The translations under genes were made by a program, and so were the position numbers. A stretch of DNA of 64,000 bases from Candidatus Roizmanbacteria bacterium (GTDB lineage Bacteria; Patescibacteriota; Microgenomatia; UBA1406; GWC2-37-13): the NCBI GenBank assembly GCA_013335175.1, contig JAAXWC010000006.1, positions 1 to 64,000 on the forward strand, given 5' to 3'. Numbering within the stretch: position 1 is the first letter of the stretch; each line of letters begins with the position of its first letter. The notes below the pieces were generated by a model. The model made no database searches. It was given only the letters and a program-made list of their open reading frames with translations, and had not been told where the DNA came from. Below, piece after piece: positions 23,702 to 31,380 of the stretch.

Positions 23702-25498
23702 TTACCAATAATTCGTAGGATCGTTATTTTCATCTTCATCGCTAATAAAGCGCGATTTCTTGCCGTACATCGGCCGTCCAAAAATAAACCGACGTTTTGC
23801 ATAACTCAGGTATAATTTTCTCCGTGCTCGGGTAATGCCCACATAGAGTAACCTTCGCTCTTCTTCTAACTGAAATAAATCTTCTGTAGACCGAGAATGG
23901 GGAAGAATTCCCTCTTCTACGCCAGTGATGAAAACATACGAAAATTCCAATCCTTTTGCCTGATGAAGCGTCATAAGTCGAACTCTCTCACTATTGCCAT
24001 TTTTTTCACCTTCAAAGTACTCCGATTCAACAAGAGCTACCTGCTCCAAAAACTCCCCAAGCTTAGGAAACTGGACAGCAACCGATTTTAACTCCTTAAT
24101 ATTTTCTAATCGACCGTAGTCTTCCTCATCATGGGCATCATACGTTTCCAGATACCCCGTTTCGCTAAAAATGAGTTCCATGATCTCGTTTGTTTCATGC
24201 GCTTCTATCTCCCCGGATATTCGTTGATGCAGAGCTCGATATTTTTCAAACCGTCCTTTTCCCAGTTTTTTAATTCGCTCCATAGCCATACTATCCTGAG
24301 GATTAAGCATGAGCCGCAGGTACGAAAGTACATCCTTAATTTCTTTACGTTCATAAAATCGAGTCCCACCAATGAGCGTGTACGGAATTCCGTACCGTAA
24401 GAATAGTTCTTCAATAATACGGGATTGTGCGTTCGTCCGATATAAAACAGCAAAATCACTGTAGGTTGACTCTGATTCTGATTCCAAATCTTCTATTTCT
24501 CGAGCCACAAATCGAGCTTCTTCCTCCTCATTCACACATTCTTTAATCTCTATCTCTTCCCCTTCTCCATTTTCTGTAAACAATTCCAACACGGGATGCG
24601 TTTGATTTTTGGAAATAACATCGTAGGCAAAACTCAAAATTGCCTGGGTGGAACGATAGTTTTGTTCCAGATGAAAGGTAAGAGTCTGCGGAAAATTTTC
24701 TTCAAACTTCTTCAAATTTTGAATATCCGCCCCGCGCCAAGAATAAATACTCTGTGAAAAGTCTCCAACAACCGTAACATTGTGATATTTTGATCCTAAA
24801 ATACGAGTTAGCTCGTACTGCGCACTATTAGTATCCTGAAATTCATCGACTAATAGATACCGATATTTCTCTTGGTACTTTTCCAATACTTCCGGATGAG
24901 ACTGCAACAGATAAATTAATCGAATGATTAAGTCATCAAAATCGAGTGCATGATTTTTTTGAAGCTCTTTCTGGTACTGAAAATACACTTCCGCAGTCAG
25001 AGCCGCGCCATAATCGGCAAACACTTCAATATACCGTTCAGGAGAAATAATCTGATTTTTTGCCTGAGAAATCCGATGAACAAAATAGGAAGGCGTAAAT
25101 TTCTTAGTATCCATTTTTTTAAGTATCGCTTTTATGAGATCGAACTGATCATTATCATCATAAATCGTAAAATTATGATCAATGTCAATATGGTGTCCTT
25201 CAATTCTGAGCAAGCGGCAACAAAACGAATGGAATGTTCCGACATATCCGAGGGAAATATCCGCTCCGACTGCACGCTGGATTCGTTCCTTCATTTCTTT
25301 GGCTGCCTTGTTTGTAAAGGTGATCATAACAATTGAAGATGGAGGCACCGATTCTTTTTCAATGAGCTGCAAAACTTTTTGTACAAGCACCCGCGTTTTT
25401 CCCGATCCTGCACCTGCTAAAATAATAGACGGACCGTGTGCATGCAAGACAGCTTTTTGTTGTTTTTCATTTAACATGTTGATTGCAGTATCGTTCAT
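23702..25498 (-). CDS. UvrD/PcrA-type superfamily 1 DNA helicase
   Basis: The 598-residue helicase carries the SF1A motifs in order: Q-motif LNEKQQKAVLH (9-19), Walker A AGAGSGKT (28-35), motif Ia TFTNKAAKEM, motif II LLVDEFQDTN, motif III VVGDFSQSIYSWRGA, motif IV EQNYRST, motif V MTLHQAKGLEF and motif VI LLYVGITRARRKLY. It unwinds DNA 3' to 5' in repair or replication restart. It is about 120 residues shorter than E. coli UvrD, ending soon after motif VI, so the C-terminal Tudor-like tail is missing. A second UvrD-family protein at 59.7-62.6 kb has a nuclease domain. Confidence 0.95.
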   Translation of the reverse strand: MNDTAINMLNEKQQKAVLHAHGPSIILAGAGSGKTRVLVQKVLQLIEKESVPPSSIVMITFTNKAAKEMKERIQRAVGADISLGYVGTFHSFCCRLLRIEGHHIDIDHNFTIYDDNDQFDLIKAILKKMDTKKFTPSYFVHRISQAKNQIISPERYIEVFADYGAALTAEVYFQYQKELQKNHALDFDDLIIRLIYLLQSHPEVLEKYQEKYRYLLVDEFQDTNSAQYELTRILGSKYHNVTVVGDFSQSIYSWRGADIQNLKKFEENFPQTLTFHLEQNYRSTQAILSFAYDVISKNQTHPVLELFTENGEGEEIEIKECVNEEEEARFVAREIEDLESESESTYSDFAVLYRTNAQSRIIEELFLRYGIPYTLIGGTRFYERKEIKDVLSYLRLMLNPQDSMAMERIKKLGKGRFEKYRALHQRISGEIEAHETNEIMELIFSETGYLETYDAHDEEDYGRLENIKELKSVAVQFPKLGEFLEQVALVESEYFEGEKNGNSERVRLMTLHQAKGLEFSYVFITGVEEGILPHSRSTEDLFQLEEERRLLYVGITRARRKLYLSYAKRRFIFGRPMYGKKSRFISDEDENNDPTNYW

Positions 25499-25508
25499 AA
25501 ACTATAAT
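25479..25508 (+). promoter_or_regulatory. Promoter for tpiA
   Basis: TTGATT (25479-25484), 18 nt, TATAAT (25503-25508) lies between the divergent helicase and tpiA genes, 16 nt before the tpiA ATG, leaving a leader of about 10 nt without Shine-Dalgarno. The -35 element lies inside the helicase gene. Confidence 0.55.
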
Positions 25509-25524
25509 AGTATCACAAATACCT

Positions 25525-26196
25525 ATGAAACTAATCGTAGCGAACTGGAAATCGCATAAAACTGACAAAGAAGGTGTAGAGTGGTTTCAGGAGCTGGAAA
25601 CATTGCTCAATACCAACCCGATAACCCTGGAAAAGATTCGTGAAAATCAGATTCGAGTCGTTGTTTGTCCCCCTTTTCCCCTTCTTCCCCTCTTACATCC
25701 GCTTGCTCAACCACTCGGAATATTTCTTGGCGCGCAAAATATTTCTTCGCATGAAGAAGGAAGTTTTACCGGAGAAGTCCCTACTCTCATCATTGCAGAT
25801 ATGTGTCAGTACGTAATTGTTGGGCACAGCGAACGACGAGCACTATTTCATGAAACAGATGCAGATATTGGCAAGAAGGTTACTCTTGCTCTCGAGCAAA
25901 GAATAGAGCCAATTGTTTGTGTGCGAAATGAAGAGGATATCATTCCTCCCCATGCGTCTATCGTAGCGTATGAACCGGTTGCAGCCATTGGAACGGGAAA
26001 TAATATGCGACCTGAAGAAGTGGTCGCGGTAAAAGAAACATTACTTCTCTCTCAAAAAGCACTCTTTTTATATGGCGGAAGCGTAGATCCTGAGAATGCC
26101 TCTTCATATCTGGCACACCAACAAATCGATGGACTCCTGATCGGTAGTGCTTCGCTGGATCCGTACCAGTTTTACACGATTCTGCGAGAAGCGTAA
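25525..26196 (+). CDS. tpiA: Triosephosphate isomerase (short form)
   Basis: The 223-residue enzyme interconverts dihydroxyacetone phosphate and glyceraldehyde 3-phosphate. Active-site elements are ANWKSHK (Lys near residue 9), GHSERR (electrophile His near 93), AYEPVAAIGTG (Glu near 149, with the flexible loop 6 that follows) and the phosphate-binding YGGSV and IDGLLIGSAS. It is about 25-30 residues shorter than the usual 250, mainly because the helix between CV and the catalytic Glu strand is reduced (CVRNEEDIIPPHAS). All catalytic residues remain. It begins a plus-strand pair with the LCP gene, 4 nt after its stop. Confidence 0.93.
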   Translation: MKLIVANWKSHKTDKEGVEWFQELETLLNTNPITLEKIRENQIRVVVCPPFPLLPLLHPLAQPLGIFLGAQNISSHEEGSFTGEVPTLIIADMCQYVIVGHSERRALFHETDADIGKKVTLALEQRIEPIVCVRNEEDIIPPHASIVAYEPVAAIGTGNNMRPEEVVAVKETLLLSQKALFLYGGSVDPENASSYLAHQQIDGLLIGSASLDPYQFYTILREA

Positions 26197-26200
26197 TACT

Positions 26201-27253
26201 ATGCGTACAAAACTAATTGCTGCCTTCCTGCTGATTTTTGGACTTTTGTTGGGTGGATCATATTTTACGCTCAAACCTTACTATGATTTTGCAACACAAA
26301 CTCTCGCAATTTCACCCTTAAAAACTCTGTTGCCTTCTACCGTAAAAACAATAAACAACCAGATGAATATACTGGTACTTGGTATTGCCGGAGGAGACCA
26401 CGACGGCCCGAATTTATCAGATTCTATCACTGTTGCACATTACGACTTTACCACCAACACCCTCACTACAATTGGCATTCCTCGAGATATGTGGAGTGAC
26501 ACCCTCAAAGAAAAAATAAATGCGGCATATGCAATTGGAGAAGCTATCCAAAAGGGTGGCGGGCTAAAACTGGCAAAAGCAGAAGTAGGTGCGCTTCTGG
26601 GACTACCTATATCTTATGGAGTTGTCATTAATTTTTCTTCCTTTGAGAAACTCATTGATTATCTGGGAGGCATTGACATTGTAGTTGAGCATTCCTTTAC
26701 CGATCGGCAGTTCCCCATTACAGGTAAAGAAAACGACCTGTGCGGCGGAGATCTTACCTATGGTTGTAGATACGAAACACTTCAGTTTAACAAAGGTGTA
26801 AATCATATGAATGGTGAAACGGCATTGAAGTTTACCCGTTCTCGTCATGCAGAAGGCTCGGAAGGTTCGGATTTTGCCCGAAGCAATCGTCAGCAACTTG
26901 TTCTTCAGGCAGTAAAAGAGAAAATTCTTTCTGTTGTAAAAACTAAAGATTTAAAAAAAATTATCCCTCTCTATACAACAATTAATAGTCTTGTTGAACG
27001 GGATATATCAAACCAGGATGGAGTCTTTATTGCAAAGAATATTGTGCTCAAGAAAAATTTTACCCAAGTACACCTTACTATTCCACAAAATGCTCTGTAT
27101 GTGCCATCCTACGACGATTATGATGGTAAGTACGTGCTGGTTCCTCAAGATAAAGATTCCAAAAACTTTCATCAGCTTGTTACCTGCCTCATCCAGTACC
27201 GGAAAGAAGAATCGTGTACTGCCTACCTTAAAACAGAAACGAAAGAACAATAA
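26201..27253 (+). CDS. LytR-CpsA-Psr (LCP) family protein
   Basis: From MRTKLIAAFLLIFGLLL the protein has 350 residues: a signal-anchor (5-19) and an extracytoplasmic LCP domain with NILVLGIAGGDHDGPNLSDSI (pieces) and IGIPRDMWSD, the Arg/Asp signatures that bind the pyrophosphate of polyprenyl lipids, then ALKFTRSRHAEGSEGSDFARS with its conserved arginines. LCP proteins ligate glycans from undecaprenyl pyrophosphate to the cell wall. It is likely to attach the polysaccharide made by the cluster at 34-41 kb, although the genes are apart. Two Cys pairs (CGGDLTYGC and CLIQYRKEESC) may form disulfides. Its 3' end overlaps the convergent LPKTG gene by 26 nt. Confidence 0.92.
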   Translation: MRTKLIAAFLLIFGLLLGGSYFTLKPYYDFATQTLAISPLKTLLPSTVKTINNQMNILVLGIAGGDHDGPNLSDSITVAHYDFTTNTLTTIGIPRDMWSDTLKEKINAAYAIGEAIQKGGGLKLAKAEVGALLGLPISYGVVINFSSFEKLIDYLGGIDIVVEHSFTDRQFPITGKENDLCGGDLTYGCRYETLQFNKGVNHMNGETALKFTRSRHAEGSEGSDFARSNRQQLVLQAVKEKILSVVKTKDLKKIIPLYTTINSLVERDISNQDGVFIAKNIVLKKNFTQVHLTIPQNALYVPSYDDYDGKYVLVPQDKDSKNFHQLVTCLIQYRKEESCTAYLKTETKEQ

Positions 27254-27755
27254 TCCCAATACCGGTACCAATAACCGGTAACAAAAAATCTGTCCACCCC
27301 GTTTTTGGAAGAGTAGTTTGTACTGGAGGGGAGGTAATTCGGGTCACGACAACAGTTGGGCTCGTCACCGCTGTAGACGTATTAATTTTTGTGGGAGTAA
27401 TGCTCGAAGAATACTTCATTGTTGGCGTGATAGAAGAGGAAATTCGTGGGGTAGGACTCATTCCTGCAGTTACCACAATTGGAGTTGGAGTATTCGTCTT
27501 TTGAGACAATATAACTGGCGTCGGCGTACCTGTTTTTTTAGCTCCAACGGGCGTAGGAGAGGTCTGTATGAGCGGTGTAATTCCCGTTCCCAATTGAATT
27601 GTTTGGGTGTATGTTTGGGCTGCTGCTTTTGTCTTTTTAATCGTTGTGGGAGACGACGTAGAATCACTACGGAGCAAAAAACTTAAAGCAAACGTAGAGA
27701 CAAGTAAAAAAACAACTGCCCCAATCAATAGATATGTTGTGAAATTAAGTTTCAT
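27228..27755 (-). CDS. Ser/Thr/Pro-rich secreted protein with LPKTG sorting signal
   Basis: The 175-residue product from MKLNFTTYLLIGAVV has an N-terminal hydrophobic signal/anchor (5-27), a long Ser/Thr/Pro/Lys-rich stalk with repeated TPTP, SPTP and SSSITPT elements, and a C-terminal LPKTG motif followed by 22 residues (WTDFLLPVIGTGIGIIVLSFLF split) that form one helix. The usual Arg/Lys tail after the helix is missing. It is the best candidate substrate of the sortase encoded at 15.5-16.2 kb. The stalk probably spans or is linked to the cell wall; it has no globular domain. Last gene of the S20-PilN-PilO operon. Confidence 0.75.
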   Translation of the reverse strand: MKLNFTTYLLIGAVVFLLVSTFALSFLLRSDSTSSPTTIKKTKAAAQTYTQTIQLGTGITPLIQTSPTPVGAKKTGTPTPVILSQKTNTPTPIVVTAGMSPTPRISSSITPTMKYSSSITPTKINTSTAVTSPTVVVTRITSPPVQTTLPKTGWTDFLLPVIGTGIGIIVLSFLF

Positions 27756-27756
27756 A

Positions 27757-28413
27757 TTAAGTACCCAACCACCCATCCTGGGCTGTATGTAACTGCGCAT
27801 CTATTTTGAGTGACTTCACTCCTTCCGGAATAGTATATTCTTTATAAAATACCTGATATTTTTTTTCAAACTGAAGTGTGATGTGTTCGGTTGTCCACAC
27901 CGTTTCATTCACTCGAATGCGAGCTCTATCTATGGAACCATCGGCAATGGACGCGACACCAATAACTATAGTACTCCCCGGTTTTAGATTGTTCCAATCT
28001 TTTTTATCTATTTCTGTAAAACTTCGGTCAAACAACCGGATACCCGCAGACCTTACCTCCTGAACAGTTACACTTCCTCCGTTTGACTCCTCAGAAGCAG
28101 TCTTTTCTTTATTCCCCGTCCAAAATGTAATCACTCCAAACACAAGAAGCATAATAATTAAAAGCGGAAGCAGGAGGGAATGAAATCGAGCAGATTGTAG
28201 GAAACCGATCTTGTGGGGCATCTTGAGTGGCGTTGCATGTATCGTCTTTGGTTCCGTACTGACTGTCTGGTCGAGTTGAGGGATAACCGGTACCGATTGC
28301 ATCTTTTTCTGATCCTTCAGTCGTTTAATTTCATAGATTACAATCCCAAGCGTAACAATAAACGCCATCAAACTAAATATATTAATAGATTGAAAAATTG
28401 ATTCAAAATCCAT
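27757..28413 (-). CDS. Two-pass membrane protein with C-terminal beta domain, unknown
   Basis: The 218-residue protein has an N-terminal membrane segment (LMAFIVTLGIVIYEI, about 15-29), a cytoplasmic-type linker (RLKDQKKMQ and Pro/Thr-rich), a second membrane helix (LLLPLLIIMLLVFGVITFW, about 80-98) and an extracytoplasmic domain of about 110 residues with paired strands (GIRLFDRSFTEIDKKDW, GSTIVIGVAS, IRVNETVWTTEHITLQF). I do not recognise the family. Its 1-nt spacing to the LPKTG gene and 3-nt spacing from the upstream FN3-like gene suggest that the three products act together at the cell surface. Confidence 0.7.
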   Translation of the reverse strand: MDFESIFQSINIFSLMAFIVTLGIVIYEIKRLKDQKKMQSVPVIPQLDQTVSTEPKTIHATPLKMPHKIGFLQSARFHSLLLPLLIIMLLVFGVITFWTGNKEKTASEESNGGSVTVQEVRSAGIRLFDRSFTEIDKKDWNNLKPGSTIVIGVASIADGSIDRARIRVNETVWTTEHITLQFEKKYQVFYKEYTIPEGVKSLKIDAQLHTAQDGWLGT

Positions 28414-28416
28414 ACG

Positions 28417-29760
28417 TTAAAAAACAAACATTAACCCTGCGCCAATAACAATAAGTGCAAAGCTACCTAAAATAAAGGGGATATGATTGTCCCCGGTCAC
28501 TGGTGGAGTAGCGGTAAGAGTAGCTGACAATGTCCCAGTCTGACCTCCTCCTGTGTTTGGCATCGTTGTCGGAGTAGTCAGACTCGAAACCGTGGGAGAT
28601 ACAATCGATGTTACTGCGGGAGTAGTAGTGGGTGTAAGTTTCCCAGAGGCAGTCGACTCCCCCAAGACCTGTTGACCACTTTTAGCAATCGTAAAACTAT
28701 TACGCGCCATGACCGTTTCTCCTTGTTTATTTTTGCCCGTTGCAGTCACCGTGTATGATCCAGGATTCATAATAACCGGAAAATCAACATCCCACTCTCC
28801 TTGTGAATCAGGCACAACTAAAAAGGCATATTGCGGATTCGTGTTTACCGAAATAGTCAGCTTAATGCCAGGCGTCCCCACCCCTTTTATGAGTGGCTTC
28901 GTTCCCGGGATAACTGCTCCATCTTTTGGAAAGATAATGGAAATATCCGAACTTTTTGTAGTAGACGTAGCCTTATTTGCAACTGCTCCTAAGACATTAT
29001 CCTCTTGTAACAGGACATAATCCTTTCCCAGAACCACCGATTGCTCAAACGGATTTATTTTATTAACGAGTGCCTCAATATGAGAAGTATAATCATCATT
29101 GAGCACTTCCATTTTAACTTTATCGGTATCTGTCAATGTCTGTACTTGATTGGAATATTTATCTACCGTGTACTGTAAAGGTATCAGCCATTCACCGGTA
29201 ACTTTACTTAAACTTAACAAGGGATATGCATTTTTGTAATACAAAAGAATAATCGCATTGTTGGCCGGCTCGCTGTTAGGGAGGAGTACCTTACCAAACG
29301 CCGGTTTTGTGGCTGCCGCCGTGGTAATGGCTTTCACTGTGTGGAGTTGAAATGGTACCCCCCCTTCAAGGGAAGAAAGTTCGTCACCGGAAATGATTTT
29401 GTAATAATAGGTTGTATCAGGATCAAGATTACGAAGCATAACGTAGTGATAATATGACGGAGTTTTACTATCTGCGATATCGCGTTCATCCAAAGCAATT
29501 TTCGTTACCTTATCCATTGTTTGTCCATATACAATCCACCCTGTTTCTTTTTTCTCCGACTGCCAGAATATACCTGCTGTACGAGCAGAGACATTGACTT
29601 TTTCATGACGTACCAAAACCTTTTTGGAAGCACGTGTGGGGATCTGAGAACGAGTGCTAAAAAGGAGTGCGAAAAAACCAATACCTATTATAACGGCCAC
29701 GCCGATAAGGAGATAAGAAGGATTCCCTCGCTGTTTGGTATAGAGATCAGTGTACATCAT
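28417..29760 (-). CDS. Secreted FN3/Ig-like surface protein with degenerate sorting signal
   Basis: The 447-residue protein begins with a signal-anchor (LLIGVAVIIGIGFFALLF, about 17-34). A fibronectin-III-like domain follows (TAGIFWQSEKKETGWIVYG to NLDPDTTYYYKI), then a beta-rich part with an Ig/carboxypeptidase-regulatory-like module (DISIIFPKDGAVIPGTKPLIKG to YTVTATGKNKQG in pieces). A Thr/Pro/Ser-rich stretch leads to MPNTGGG and PPVTGDN, both LPXTG-like, and a final helix (IPFILGSFALIVIGAGLMFVF) without basic tail. It resembles surface adhesins anchored by sortase. A second ATG one codon later is equally possible as start. The FN3-like start also resembles the N-terminus of purple acid phosphatases, but no phosphatase domain follows. 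Confidence 0.7.
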   Translation of the reverse strand: MMYTDLYTKQRGNPSYLLIGVAVIIGIGFFALLFSTRSQIPTRASKKVLVRHEKVNVSARTAGIFWQSEKKETGWIVYGQTMDKVTKIALDERDIADSKTPSYYHYVMLRNLDPDTTYYYKIISGDELSSLEGGVPFQLHTVKAITTAAATKPAFGKVLLPNSEPANNAIILLYYKNAYPLLSLSKVTGEWLIPLQYTVDKYSNQVQTLTDTDKVKMEVLNDDYTSHIEALVNKINPFEQSVVLGKDYVLLQEDNVLGAVANKATSTTKSSDISIIFPKDGAVIPGTKPLIKGVGTPGIKLTISVNTNPQYAFLVVPDSQGEWDVDFPVIMNPGSYTVTATGKNKQGETVMARNSFTIAKSGQQVLGESTASGKLTPTTTPAVTSIVSPTVSSLTTPTTMPNTGGGQTGTLSATLTATPPVTGDNHIPFILGSFALIVIGAGLMFVF

Positions 29761-29765
29761 ATGAC

Positions 29766-29948
29766 TTACTCGGTTTTTCCCCTCAGAATTGTAAATACAT
29801 CAGTATGAATATTATAGAGGTTTTGTGGAACAGGTTTCACTGATATTGTCTCCGTTTTTGTTTGCAGATGATAAAAATCTATCAGCATCCAAGCAACAAT
29901 AGTAAGAAAGACACCAATTGTTAACAGGAGCAACTCTTTTTGATTCAT
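29766..29948 (-). CDS. Small membrane protein (60 residues) in pilus-like operon
   Basis: This 60-residue protein has one helix (LLLLTIGVFLTIVAWMLIDFY, residues 6-26) and a short extracytoplasmic tail. It overlaps the end of pilO by 4 nt (ATGA) and precedes the FN3-like gene by 5 nt, so it is translated with them. Position after pilO would fit a reduced PilP-like or minor pilus assembly partner, but there is no sequence evidence for that. Unknown function. Confidence 0.65.
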   Translation of the reverse strand: MNQKELLLLTIGVFLTIVAWMLIDFYHLQTKTETISVKPVPQNLYNIHTDVFTILRGKTE

Positions 29949-30541
29949 AGATAATATCCGGAAATTTCCAATTTCATTATTAAAGCTCCGCTTTTTGAAG
30001 ATACCTGGGTCTCAGTTTCATCGCCTCTTTGAATCGAAATAGTATTGATAGATTTTAATCTGCGCTGCTTTAAGAGCATATCTATAAAACTTTTTGATTG
30101 TTCATAATTTGAGTTCGTTTCAATATTTACGGCATACGATTTGACATTTTTTTTGTTAGAATCTTCTTTAAGACTGACCTCGCTGATATCAAGTCGCTTA
30201 ATGAGAATCCCTGAAGCTGTCGCGCTATTCTTGACATCATCAACAACCTTATTTACCTGCGGACGCGACGGAAGAGCTTGATCCAACAAGATAAAATCGT
30301 CCCGATTCTTTTCTAACACTGTTTGAAGATCAACAATATGGAGGATAATATTTTCATATGCGCTGTCAGTTTTTTTTAATGTTTCTAGTTGTTTATTCAA
30401 TGTGATAACGGTTGCGATATTTGGACGTATTGCAAAGACGATAAAAAAAGAAAAAACAAGAAAAAAACCTATAACAAAACTATAGTCCTTAATTTTACTG
30501 CGAAGTATCTTTTCCCATGATATTTTGGTTATGGTACTCAT
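29945..30541 (-). CDS. pilO: PilO-like type IV pilus assembly protein
   Basis: The 198-residue protein has an N-terminal cytoplasmic stub, one membrane helix (SFVIGFFLVFSFFIVFAI, about 21-38), a coiled-coil-rich segment (NKQLETLKKTDSAYENIILHIVDL in parts) and a C-terminal ferredoxin-like domain. This is the PilO layout; PilO pairs with PilN to link the cytoplasmic ring to the outer parts of a type IV pilus or related secretion machine. Sequence identity in this family is low, so the call depends on layout plus the adjacent PilN-like gene, with which it overlaps by 4 nt. Confidence 0.75.
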   Translation of the reverse strand: MSTITKISWEKILRSKIKDYSFVIGFFLVFSFFIVFAIRPNIATVITLNKQLETLKKTDSAYENIILHIVDLQTVLEKNRDDFILLDQALPSRPQVNKVVDDVKNSATASGILIKRLDISEVSLKEDSNKKNVKSYAVNIETNSNYEQSKSFIDMLLKQRRLKSINTISIQRGDETETQVSSKSGALIMKLEISGYYL

Positions 30542-31074
30542 GTTTTTTTATCAGCATTAAAATTAAGTAACGAGAGATTGAAGGTATACCCAAGCTCTGT
30601 CTTTTGGAGATTGGAAAGATTTATCTGCGCAAAACGGGCATCAGATTTCAGTCTATAGTAATAACTTCTCAATGCGATAACATCTCTCGTTGCTCCCTCC
30701 ATTACCACCCCATTTGCTGTAATTGATAGCCGCGTTAGCGAGACACTTGCCGGGAAATAGCTCATAATGTACGAAAAAACTGCCGAAACAGTATCTTGCC
30801 CTTTCGTTATCTTTTCAATAATTGTAATTTTATTCGTCATTGACTCTACTTCCCGTACAAGAGGTTGCGATACAGCAACTATTTCCTGTTTTTGATCCAA
30901 CGCATCTTTCAGATCGATGATTTCCTGATCGACTTTAAATCGATAAAAAAACACAAAAATCACAATAAGCTGCGTGAATACTAAGATATAACGCAAATAA
31001 TGGAATGAAAAATAGATTACGCGATCAACGATATTTCGTTCCTTTGGAGGAAGCAAGTTGATACGGTATTTCAT
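30538..31074 (-). CDS. pilN: PilN-like type IV pilus assembly protein
   Basis: The 178-residue protein starts with YRINLLPPKE (residues 3-12), the PilN signature by which it docks on cytoplasmic PilM, then one membrane helix (YILVFTQLIVIFVFFY, about 29-44), a coiled coil and a C-terminal alpha/beta domain (YFPASVSLTRLSITANGVVMEG). PilN-PilO heterodimers form the inner-membrane alignment complex of type IV pili. The start overlaps the end of the S20 gene by 4 nt, an unusual pairing. No PilM is adjacent; an actin-like protein with its own membrane helix is at 16.2-18.4 kb. Confidence 0.82.
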   Translation of the reverse strand: MKYRINLLPPKERNIVDRVIYFSFHYLRYILVFTQLIVIFVFFYRFKVDQEIIDLKDALDQKQEIVAVSQPLVREVESMTNKITIIEKITKGQDTVSAVFSYIMSYFPASVSLTRLSITANGVVMEGATRDVIALRSYYYRLKSDARFAQINLSNLQKTELGYTFNLSLLNFNADKKT

Positions 31075-31325
31075 TTTTTTCCAAAAAATAATTTGCTAAT
31101 CTTCGCTTTAAGACGGGCTGCTTTGTTTTTGTGAATTACCTTTTTCTTGGCTGCTTTATCTATTGTGGAATATGCGCCATTTAACTCTTTTGCATTCTTT
31201 GCTGTTTTAGGAGTTTTGACAATTTTTTTGACCGTCTTTTTTACTTTTAAGCGTTGTTCGTCGTTCCGTGCTGTTTTTTTTACATCTTTTCGTACCTTTT
31301 TTTTTGCTGATTGAATGTTTGGCAT
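31071..31325 (-). CDS. rpsT: Ribosomal protein S20
   Basis: From MPNIQSAKKKVRKDVK the product has 84 residues, almost half of them Lys or Arg, with AYSTIDKAAKKKVIHKNKAARLK (quoted in pieces: STIDKAAKKKVIHKNKAAR) as the conserved core of S20, a small-subunit protein that binds the 5' domain and the h44 region of 16S rRNA. It has a strong Shine-Dalgarno, GGGAGGTG at 31335-31342 (minus strand), and its own promoter. Four bases (ATGA) overlap with pilN. Confidence 0.93.
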   Translation of the reverse strand: MPNIQSAKKKVRKDVKKTARNDEQRLKVKKTVKKIVKTPKTAKNAKELNGAYSTIDKAAKKKVIHKNKAARLKAKISKLFFGKK

Positions 31326-31349
31326 AACAGAATTCACCTCCCTTCCTTA

Positions 31350-31379
31350 ATAATACAAATAATATGATTGGTTATGCAA
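31350..31379 (-). promoter_or_regulatory. Promoter for the rpsT-pilN-pilO operon
   Basis: On the minus strand TTGCAT (31374-31379), an 18-nt spacer and TATTAT (31350-31355) precede rpsT. Transcription would start near 31343, at the Shine-Dalgarno region, so this is one of the few units with a classical leader. It is the only promoter I see upstream of the pilus-like genes. Confidence 0.55.
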
Positions 31380-31380
31380 G

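Noticed and set aside
27387-27640. Tandem repeats coding TPTP/SPTP in the LPKTG protein, considered as a CRISPR-like or DNA repeat array
   Set aside because: Repeat units are short, irregular and follow the codon frame; they are a protein stalk feature.
27318-27686. Arg/Cys/Gly-rich plus-strand frame opposite the LPKTG gene
   Set aside because: The composition is the mirror of Thr/Pro-rich codons on the other strand, and the minus-strand gene has a signal peptide and sorting motif.
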